Source of the DNA: Blastomussa wellsi
Taxonomy: Eukaryota; Cnidaria; Anthozoa; Scleractinia; Plerogyridae
NCBI GenBank assembly: GCA_947652115.1
Contig: OX393562.1
Location: forward strand, 3,204,830 to 3,268,829
Length of the DNA: 64,000 nt
Direction of reading: 5' to 3'
Made by a program: the position numbers and the translations under genes. Position 1 is the first letter of the stretch; every line of letters starts with the position of its first letter. This document shows, piece after piece, positions 40,307 to 47,538 of this stretch. The notes beneath the pieces are model-generated. The model was not told where the DNA came from. It saw only the letters and a program-made list of their open reading frames with translations, and made no database searches.

Positions 40307-40388
40307 GCTTAGCAGCTTCGAGAGAATGGCATCACTCCTTTGTCTACTCTGCCTTTTATACGCGCGAGGTGAGACCGCTGAGAATAGT
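40307..40388 (-). repeat. Split direct repeat A2 (internal)
   Basis: Exact 82-bp copy of A1, joined directly to B1. Repeats of this type are identical after insertion because one is copied from the other during reverse transcription, so perfect identity suggests a young insertion. It duplicates the promoter in front of a short non-coding tail. Confidence 0.9.
40353..40360 (-). promoter_or_regulatory. TATA box in A2 (duplicate promoter)
   Basis: Same sequence as in A1, 2695 bp away. Transcription from here would read through the 131-bp spacer and B2 into the satellite on the minus strand. This could produce satellite transcripts, but no coding region follows. Confidence 0.65.
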
Positions 40389-40408
40389 AGTCTATTCTCA
40401 CCTGTCTC
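40371..40408. other. Candidate tyrosine-recombinase crossover site at the B1/A2 junction
   Basis: Arm 40371-40387 GAGACCGCTGAGAATAG and arm 40392-40408 CTATTCTCACCTGTCTC are reverse complements at 15 of 17 positions and flank the spacer TAGT (or GTAGTC if the outermost base pair is counted as spacer). Tyrosine recombinases bind inverted arms around a short central region where strands are exchanged. This is the sequence expected at the closure of a circular DNA intermediate, with each half found alone at the outer ends of the element (40120-40136 and 43066-43082). Confidence 0.65.
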
Positions 40409-40447
40409 CCTCACGCCTATTGTTGAGTATGGGCACCAACAGTCTCG
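40389..40447 (-). repeat. Split direct repeat B1 (internal)
   Basis: 59 bp, identical to 40117-40175. On the plus strand it starts agtctattctcacc and ends caacagtctcg. Its outer end forms one arm of the junction inverted repeat with A2. Confidence 0.9.
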
Positions 40448-40593
40448 TGTTGAAGATAACCCTAAAATACCACGGCGGAAACTACAAAAACCGCACAAAC
40501 GGATGCCCATCCTCAAAATGAGAACCCCAAACTAAAAACCCCATCCTAACAAAAACAGAAATTAGGAACGAGGAAACGCAGAAACGAAGTCTT
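40448..40593. other. Element-internal 3' non-coding segment before B1
   Basis: Unique 146-bp segment between the 51-aa ORF and B1. I see no coding potential, no clear AATAAA signal on the minus strand and no repeat. Confidence 0.5.
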
Positions 40594-40749
40594 TTAAGCG
40601 ATTAAGATGAAATCTTGACTAATATGGGCGTTGTCTGCCATTTCCTGGGCCTCAGTAAGAGATCCCTTATAATTGACCCAACGTGGCGAGTTAACAGAAA
40701 TCTTGGCAGGATCAAAGTTGGGAGTCTTTTCCCAGTCATGAAAAGGCAT
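40594..40749 (-). CDS. Short ORF of unknown function downstream of gag (51 aa)
   Basis: ATG at 40749, stop at 40594. The product starts MPFHDWEKTPNFDPAKIS and contains SPRWVNYKGS and TEAQEMADNA. I do not recognise it. It is hydrophilic and of ordinary composition, unlike the surrounding low-complexity translations. A good splice acceptor (CTTTCTTCTGTTCTAG, ending at 40759) lies 9 bp before the ATG, so it may be a 3' exon of a longer transcript or the relic of a deleted pol or accessory frame. An overlapping plus-strand frame (40615-40815) is less convincing. Confidence 0.3.
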   Translation of the reverse strand: MPFHDWEKTPNFDPAKISVNSPRWVNYKGSLTEAQEMADNAHISQDFILIA

Positions 40750-40758
40750 CTTGAAAAA

Positions 40759-41082
40759 CTAGAACAGAAGAAAGAAAAGGTAAGGCCCAGGGAATGGCAA
40801 ACTCAGCCCCGGTAATCCGAGAGGGAACATTCGTTCCCCTTGAGAATGCCACCCGAGGGAAGAAGAAAGAGGAGCGAGAACAATATAGCGAGTGGATAAC
40901 AGTAAAGCGAGTGGGCAAATATAAAATATATAAAATATAAGTCGGTATTAAGGGATAAAAGGGTGAAGGATTAAAGACGGAAACCCCGAAATAACAAAAA
41001 ATAAAGGAAACATAAGGCAAGTAAAAACAATGCACTATTCGCCTAGAGAAAAATCTTCATTGCATAAGATGATACAACAAAA
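40759..41082. other. Element-internal unique sequence without assigned gene
   Basis: Lies between the gag stop and the 51-aa ORF. It is AT-rich in the 40900-41040 part and holds the pyrimidine-rich acceptor near 40760-40780 on the minus strand. A 99-codon minus-strand frame (41035-40736) is hydrophobic and T-rich and looks accidental. In an autonomous relative this is where pol would begin. Confidence 0.5.
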
Positions 41083-41606
41083 TTATGTTGAAGGACGGTT
41101 AAATCGAGGCTGAGCAGCAGAAGAAGGCTGACGAGAAGGAGCGCGCTTCCCACACTGGGGTGACTTATGCCCTGGTTCACCACATTTGTAACAAATAACG
41201 CGAGAGGATGGCCGCTGATAGGCTTGAAAATATGGTTGCTGATATGGCAATCGTCCTCTATGCGTCTGTGTGCGATACGGTGAGGACCGCTGGAAGGACT
41301 TGTCAACCTTCGAGATCGTTTCGATAACACGGGAGAAATCCTTGTCAGCTAACAAAGCCAGGAAATACGCCTTGAACTGCTCAGCTGGGACGTGGAGCTT
41401 CTCTCTCAAAGTCGAAGCGATAACATCATAGCTGGCGGCCTTGGGGTGACTGGAGGACTTTGCAACAGAAGCTAATTCTTCTGCGTAACGAAGCGCTTCA
41501 TACTTGTCGAAGTCCTCAACTCTGCTGCCACCATAATATGAAACTCTCTGTATCAATGACTCGACTGAGGTGCCTTGTGCACTTTCGAGTAAACGATAAT
41601 GCAGGG
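41083..41606 (-). CDS. Gag-like protein, exon 2 with CCHC zinc knuckle
   Basis: Encodes the C-terminal 173 residues plus the split codon, ending in FNRPST and a stop at 41083; the spliced protein would be 236 aa. An alpha-helical-looking middle (KYEALRYAEELASVAKS, then FKAYFLALLADKDFSRVIE) is followed by an Arg/Gln/Tyr-rich linker and a retroviral-type knuckle at 41193-41152, CYKCGEPGHKSPQC, which fits C-X2-C-X4-H-X4-C. CCHC knuckles bind nucleic acid, here presumably element RNA in a cytoplasmic particle. The basic tail (KRAPSRQPS) fits this. The open frame extends upstream to 41790, but those 61 residues are hydrophobic translation of the intron's pyrimidine tract. The protein is short for Gag, so an internal deletion or missing exons are possible. 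Confidence 0.7.
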
Positions 41607-42801
41607 CTGACAGAAATAAAAAATTTAAAAAAAGGAACTGAATAAAAAGAAAGATTCCAACAATAGGCAAGGAAAACACAAAAGGTGTAAAAACAACAAT
41701 GTAATATAGCCATAAAAAACACAATGCACAACTTGTGACCATGAAAGTGGCACGTGAAGCTAACACATTCGAAACCGCTAAATAGCTCAAATAAAGAGCG
41801 AAGAAAAAACATGACGGATTTTAAAGATGAAAATAAACAAACATACGAATTCAGAATGGCCCGCGAAGCCCACGTGAAAAGAGGGCAAAAGTTGAGAATC
41901 AGGGCGAAAAACAAACCAAACAAAAGTATAGCCCGCGAGGCCCACACAAAGGGGCAAATAGTTTATAACGGCGAGTAATATACAAAACAAAATAGGGCTT
42001 GCACAGCTCACACAAAACGAGGGCAAAAGTTAAAAGCAGGGCGAATATTTTACAAAACAAAGTTTTAGCCCGCACAGCCCACTGGTAAAGAGGGCAAACG
42101 TTATAAGCAGGGAAAATAATATGCAAAACAAAATTTAGCCCGCTGAGCTCACACAAAACGAGGGTAAACTTTTAAAGCAATTTAAATATAGTGTAATACG
42201 GTAATTATATCCCGTACTAGCCTACACGAAACGAGGGTAAAGTTTTAGAAGCAGAACGAATATACAAATAAAAATTTAGCCCGCACAGCCCACATGAAAC
42301 GAGGGCAAACGTTAAAAGCAGGGCGAATAATTTATAAAACAAAATGTAGCCCGCTCAGCCCACACGAAACGAGGGCAAAGTTAAAAGCAGGGCAAATAAT
42401 ATATCAGACAAAATTTAACCCGCACAGCCCACACGAAACGAGGGCAAACGTTAAAAGCCGGGCATATAATATATCAGACAAAATTTAGCCCGCACAGCCC
42501 ACACGAAATGAGGGCAAACGTTAAGAAGCAGAGCAAATAATATATCCAACAAAATTTAGCCCGCGCAGCCCACACGAAACGAGGGCAAACGTTAAGAAGC
42601 AGGGCAAATAATATATCCAACAAAACTTAGCCCGCACAGCCCGTAGAAAAGCGGGTAAATGTTAAGAAGCAGGACAAATAATTTTCTAAGAGGAAATGAA
42701 ACACAGCTCACGTAGGGCAAACAACATACAAGGTTTGGAAGCGAAATACTAGGGAACCAGAACGAAACACGTGGTAACGAACGGATAAAATAAAGTTTCA
42801 C
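41607..42801 (-). other. Predicted gag intron (1195 bp)
   Basis: The acceptor is strong: a long minus-strand T-rich tract ending TTTATTTCTGTCAG at 41607. The proposed donor GTGAAA is weaker. Phase is 1 on both sides. Most of the intron is the 70-bp minisatellite; 41607-41858 and 42694-42801 are AT-rich unique sequence. An intron on the coding strand of a retrotransposon is notable because spliced RNA would lose it after reverse transcription. Alternatively the two coding parts were separated by insertion or expansion of the minisatellite. Confidence 0.5.
41859..42693. repeat. Minisatellite, about 12 units of 70 bp, inside the element
   Basis: Units begin gcccgcacagcccacacg and contain gagggcaaacgttaa, agcagggc and an AT-rich end with caaaattta. 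Starts seen at 41859, 41931, 41998, 42068, 42138, about 42212, 42279, 42349, 42418, 42488, 42559 and 42630, so spacing is 63-75 bp. Units in the right half are closest to each other; the left ones and the 42138 unit are degenerate. It is unrelated to the A/B satellite. Short ORFs crossing it on both strands are periodic artefacts. Confidence 0.9.
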
Positions 42802-42988
42802 AAACCGCCAAAGAAACTTCGTTTGCTTGCACTGGTGCTTGTGCAGGCGGTTGAGCTTGTTCTTCTGGCGCTACTGGTGCTTGAGCTTGATGTGCTAACG
42901 CCGCCGGTGCTTGACCTTCTTGTGCTTGGTTTTGTAAGACAACTTGAGCTTGTTGGACTGCATCTGCAGGGACTTGCGGGTCAGCCAT
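42802..42988 (-). CDS. Gag-like protein, exon 1 (N-terminal part)
   Basis: Opens with ATG at 42988, just inside A1 and about 60 bp from the TATA box, and encodes 62 residues beginning MADPQVPADAVQQ. The segment is rich in Ala, Gln and Pro, with no recognisable domain; such disordered N-termini are common in retrotransposon Gag proteins. The frame continues to a stop at 42749, but I place a splice donor (GTGAAA at 42801) after one base of codon 63, because that phase joins exactly with the acceptor at 41607. A donor at 42805 or 42817 (GTTTGT, GTTTCT) would give a different phase. Start choice is well supported; the exon end is provisional. Confidence 0.6.
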
Positions 42989-43001
42989 GGTAATCTGAAC
43001 A

Positions 43002-43083
43002 GCTTAGCAGCTTCGAGAGAATGGCATCACTCCTTTGTCTACTCTGCCTTTTATACGCGCGAGGTGAGACCGCTGAGAATAGT
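43002..43083 (-). repeat. Split direct repeat A1 (5' end of element)
   Basis: 82 bp, identical to 40307-40388. It contains the recombination half-site GAGACCGCTGAGAATAG (plus strand 43066-43082), the TATA box and, in the predicted leader, a seven-codon upstream ORF (ATG at 43027, stop at 43004). Adjoins the satellite at agt/cgccaaaatgg. Confidence 0.9.
43048..43055 (-). promoter_or_regulatory. TATA box in A1 (promoter of gag)
   Basis: Minus-strand context GCGTATAAAAGGCAGAG is a strong TATA box. It lies about 60 bp upstream of the gag ATG (42988), leaving a short leader if transcription starts the usual 25-30 bp downstream, near 43020. A seven-codon upstream ORF beginning at 43027 may fall at or inside the start of the leader. 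Confidence 0.75.
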
Positions 43084-44887
43084 CGCCAAAATGGCTATTT
43101 TTTGACTTTTTTCTAAGGGGGGACCATAGGAAAATTTTCAAAAAATTGAAACTTGTCCGATTCTAGTCTAATTGGTATGGATGGACTTAGAAGCCATCGC
43201 AGTTTTCATCTGAGGAAAAAACCGCTTGAAAAAAGCTCAATTGGCTGAGAAATGACACGATTTTAAAAGTTGCCCAAAATGGCCAATTTCATAGGGGGGA
43301 CCATAGAAAATTTTTCAAAAACGGCCGATCTTTTAGCTCGACTTTGCAAGGCTGTCAAATTGAAACTACTTGTTCGATTTTAGTTTAATTGGTATCGATG
43401 GACTCGGCAACTATCCTAGATTTAAGCTGTGTAAATTACTTCTTGAAAAAATCTCAAATAGCTGAGAAAAAGCACGATTTTTAAAAGTCGCCAAAATGGC
43501 TATTTTTTGACTTTTTTCTAAGGGGGGACAATAGGAAAATTTTCAAAAAATTGAAACTTGTCCGATTCTAGTCTAATTGGTATGGATGGACTTAGAAGTC
43601 ATCGCAGTTTTCATCTGAGCAAAAAATCGCTTGAAAAAAGCTCAATTGGCTGAGAAATGACACGATTTTAAAAGTTGCCCAAAATGGCCAATTTCATAGG
43701 GGGGACCATAGGAAATTTTTCAAAAACGGCCGATCTTTTAGCTCGACTTTGCAAGGCTGTAAAATTGAAACTACTTGTTCGATTTTAGCCTAATTGGTAT
43801 CGATGGACTCGGCAACTATCCTAGATTTTATCTGGGTTAAAATCGGCATGAAAAAATTTCAAATGGCTGAGAAAGAGCACGATTTTGAAAAGTCGCCAAA
43901 ATGGCTATTTTTTGACTTTTTTCTAAGGGGGGACAATAGGAAAATTTTCAAAAAATTGAAACTTGTCCGATTCTAGTGTAATTGGTATGGATGGACTTAG
44001 AAGTCATCGCAGTTTTCATCTGAGCAAAAAATCGCTTGAAAAAAGCTCAATTGGCTGAGAAATGACACGATTTTAAAAGTTGCCCAAAATGGCCAATTTC
44101 ATAGGGGGGACCATAGGAAATTTTTCAAAAACGGCCGATCTTTTAGCTCGACTTTGCAAGGCTGTAAAATTGAAACTACTTGTTCGATTTTAGCCTAATT
44201 TGTATCGATGGACTCGGCAACTATCCTACATTTTATCTGTGTAAAAAACCGCTTGAAAAAATCCCAAATAGTTGAGAAATAGCACGTTTTTTAAAAGTCG
44301 CCAAAATGGCTATTTTTTTGACTTTTTTCTAACGGGGGACCATAGGAAAATTTTCAAAAAATTGAAACTTGTCCGATTCTAGTCTTATTGGTATGGATGG
44401 ACTTAGAAGTCATCGCAGTTTTCATCTGAGCAAAAAACCGCTTGAAAAAAGCTCAATTGGCTGAGAAATGACACGATTTTAAAAGTTGCCCAAAATGGCC
44501 AATTTCATAGGGGGGACCATGGGAAATTATTCAAAAACGGCCGATCTTTTAGCTCGACTTTGCAAGACTGTGAAATTGAAAGTACTTGTTCGATTTTAGC
44601 CTAATTGGTATCGATGAACTCGGCAACTATCCTAAATTTTAGCTGTGTAAAAACCCGCTTGAAAAAATCTCAAATAGCTGAGAAATAGCACGATTTTGAA
44701 AAGTCGCCAAAATGGCTATTTTTTGACTTTTTTCTAAGGGGGGACCATAGGAAAATTTTCAAAATATTGAAACTTGTCCGATTCTAGTCTAATTGGTATG
44801 GATGGACTTAGAAGTCATCGCAGTTTTCATCTGAGCAAAAAATCGCTTGAAAAAAGCTCAATTGGCTGAGAAATGACACGATTTTAA

Positions 44888-47538
44888 AAGTTGCCCAAAA
44901 TTGCCAATTTCATAGGGGGGACCATAGGAAATTATTCAAAAACGGCCGATCTTTTAGCTCGACTTTGCAAGGCTGTGAAATTGAAACTACTTGTTCGATT
45001 TTAGCCTAATTGGTATCGATGAACTCGGCAACTATCCTAAATTTTATCTGTTCAAAAACCCGCTTGAAAAAATCTCAAATAGCTGAGAAATAGCACGATT
45101 TTGAAAAGTCGTTAAAATGGCTATTTTTTTGACTTTTTTCTAAGGGGGGACCATAGGAAAATTTTCAAAAAATTGAAACTTGTCCGATTCTAGTCTAATT
45201 GGTATGGATGGACTTAGAAGTCATCGCAGTTTTCATCTGAGCAAAAAACCGCTTGAAAAAAGCTCAATTGGCCGAGAAATGACACGATTTTAAAAGTTGC
45301 CCAAAATGGTCAATTTCATAGGGGGGACCATAGGAAATTTTTCAAAAACGGCCGATCTTTTAGCTCGACTTTGCAAGGCTGTAAAATTGAAACTACTTGT
45401 TCGATTTTAGTTTAATTGGTATCGGTGGACTCGGCAACTACCCTAAATTTTAGCTGTTTAGAAAACCGCTTGAAAAAATCTCAAATAGCTGAGAAAGAGC
45501 ACGATTTTTAAAAGTTGCCAAAATGGCTATTTTTTGACTTTTTTCTAAGGGGGGACCAAAGGAAAATTTTCAAAAAATTGAAACTTGTCCGATTCTAGTC
45601 TAATTGGTATGGATGGACTTAGAAGCCATCCCATTTTTCATCTGAGCAAAAAACCGCTTGAAAAAAGCTCAATTGGCTGAGAAATGACACGATTTTAAAA
45701 GTTGCCCAAAATGACCAATTTCATAGGGGGGACCATAGGAAATTTTTCAAAAACGGCCGATCTTTTAGCTCGACTTTGCAAGGCTGTAAAATTGAAACTA
45801 CTTTTTCGATTTTAGCCTAATTGGTATCGATGAACTCGGCAACTATCCTAGATTTTATCTGTTTTAAAATCTGCATGAAAAAATCTCAAATGGCTGAGAA
45901 AGAGCACGATTTTGAAAAGTCGCCAAAATGGCTATTTTTTGACTTTTTTCTAAGGGGGGACCATAGGAAAATTTTCAAAAAATTGAAACTTGTCCGATTC
46001 TAGTCTAATTGGTATGGATGGACTTAGAAGCCATCGCAGTTTTCATCTGAGCAAAAAACCGCTTGAAAAAAGCTCAATTGGCTGAGAAATGACACGATTT
46101 TAAAAGTTGCCCAAAATGGCCAATTTCATAGGGGGGACCATAGGAAATTTTCCAAAAACGGCCGATCTTTTAGCTCGACTTTGCAAGGCTGTAAAATTGA
46201 AACTACTTGTTCGATTTTAGCCTAATTGGTATGGATGGACTCGGGAGCTATCCTACATTTTATCTGTGTAAAAAACCGCTTGAAAAAATCTTAAATAGTT
46301 GAGAAATTGCACGATTTTTAAAAGTCGCCAAAATGGCTATTTTTTGACTTTTTTCTAAGGGGGGACCATAGGAAAATTTTCAAAAAATTGAAACTTGTCC
46401 GATTCTAGTCTAATTGGTATGGATGGACTTAGAAGCCATCGCAGTTTTCATCTGAGCAAAAAACCGCTTGAAAAAAGCTCAATTAGCTGAGAAATGACAC
46501 GATTTTAAAAGTTGCCCAAAATGGCCAATTTCATAGGGGGGACCATAGGAAATTTTTCAAAAACGGCCGATCTTTTAGCTCGACTTTGCAAGGCTGTAAA
46601 ATTGAAACTGCTTGTTCGATTTTAGCCTAATTGGTATGGATGGACTCGGGAGCTATCCTACATTTTATCTGTGTAAAAAACCGCTTGAAAAAATCTAAAA
46701 ATAGCTGAGAAATAGCACGATTTTGAAAAGTCGCCAAAATGGCTATTTTTTGACTTTTTTCTAAGGGGGGACCATAGGAAAATTTTCAAAAAATTGAAAC
46801 TTGTCCGATTCTAGTCTAATTGGTATGGATAGACTTAGAAGCCATCGCAGTTTTCATCTGAGCAAAAAACCGCTTGAAAAAAGCTCAATTGGCTGAGAAA
46901 TGACACGATTTTAAAAGTTGCCCAAAATGGCCAATTTCATAGGGGGGACCATAGGAAATTTTTCAAAAACGGCCGATCTTTTAGCTCGACTTTGCATAGA
47001 GGCAAAATTGAAACTACTTGTTAAATTTTAGCCTGATTGGTATCGATGGACTCGGGAACTATCTTACATTTTATCTGTGTAAAAAACCGCTTGAAAAAAT
47101 CTCAAATAGCTGAGAAATAGCACGATTTTGAAAAGTCGCCAAAATGGCTATTTTTTGACTTTTTTCTAAGGGGGGACCATAGGAAAATTTTCAAAAAATT
47201 GAAACTTGTCCGATTCTAGTCTAATAGTATGGATGGACTTAGAAGCCATCGCAGTTTTCATCTGAGCAAAAAACCGTTTGAAAAAAGCTCAATTGGCTGA
47301 GAAATGACACGATTTTAAAAGTTGCCCAAAATGGCCAATTTCATAGGGGGGACCATAGAAAATTTTTCAAAAACGGCCGATCTTTTAGCTCGACTTTGCA
47401 AGGCCTTAAAATTGAAACTACTTGTTCGATTTTAGTTTAATTGGTATCGATGGACTCGGCAACTATCCTAGATTTAAGCTGTGTAAATTACTTCTTGAAA
47501 AAATCTCAAATAGCTGAGAAAAAGCACGATTTTTAAAA
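44888..47538 (+). repeat. Approx. 6.08-kb higher-order repeat, copy 2
   Basis: Carries the same ordered markers as 35844-38497, with agtcgttaaaatgg at 45106 and gcatagaggc at 46994. It lacks the retrotransposon at the corresponding position near 47540 and reads straight through ttttaaaagtcgccaaaatgg, so it is a second empty-site reference. A 1-bp T-run difference shifts the offset from 9044 to 9043. Confidence 0.75.

Larger units (their letters stand above)
40117..43083 (-). mobile_element. Non-autonomous PAT/Ngaro-like (DIRS-order) retrotransposon with split direct repeats
   Basis: A 2967-bp insertion in the satellite. On the minus strand the order is A1 (43083-43002), gag region, B1 (40447-40389), A2 (40388-40307), spacer, B2 (40175-40117). 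A1 and A2 are identical over 82 bp, and B1 and B2 over 59 bp. Split direct repeats A1-B1A2-B2 are a known trait of PAT and Ngaro elements, which use a tyrosine recombinase and a circular intermediate instead of an integrase. The element has a TATA promoter and a Gag-like CCHC protein but no reverse transcriptase, RNase H or recombinase frame, so it is non-autonomous or internally deleted. The alternative is two related elements inserted side by side: a 272-bp one at 40117-40388 and a 2695-bp one at 40389-43083. That it is an insertion is certain; the class assignment is inference from architecture. Confidence 0.75.
39570..44155 (+). repeat. 1619-bp tandem duplication, copy 2, split by the retrotransposon
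   Basis: Bases 39570-40116 match 37951-38497, and 43084-44155 match 38498-39569. Removing 40117-43083 restores a 1619-bp copy with no missing or extra satellite base. The duplication therefore predates the insertion. Confidence 0.85.

Noticed and set aside
40117..40388. A 272-bp MITE-like element beside a larger DNA transposon
   Set aside because: The shared ends and imperfect terminal inverted repeats allow this reading, but the exact abutment of B1 and A2, the Gag-type knuckle and the recombinase-like junction fit a single split-direct-repeat retroelement better. Kept as the main alternative.
40276..40535. Overlapping ORFs on both strands across the B1/A2 junction
   Set aside because: Three mutually overlapping frames of 69-81 codons in a region that is repeat, promoter and spacer; no domain and no consistent signal.
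40615..40815. 66-codon plus-strand ORF
   Set aside because: Antisense to the 51-aa minus-strand ORF and to the element's transcription; composition is not convincing and no promoter is visible.
41607..41790. N-terminal 61 residues of the 235-codon minus-strand frame (41790-41083) as part of Gag
   Set aside because: They are hydrophobic Phe/Leu-rich translations of the T-rich tract before a strong CAG acceptor, and the segment lacks a promoter or leader of its own.
41516..42156. Several minus-strand ORFs of 79-143 codons (41516-41947, 41787-42026, 41899-42156) and a plus-strand ORF at 42294-42488
   Set aside because: They run through the 70-bp minisatellite and its flank, show periodic peptides and no domain, and lie within the predicted intron.
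40117..43083. Ordinary LTR retrotransposon
   Set aside because: The two ends do not carry the same repeat in full: only A is at one end and only B at the other. There is no TG...CA LTR pair and no 4-6 bp target duplication.
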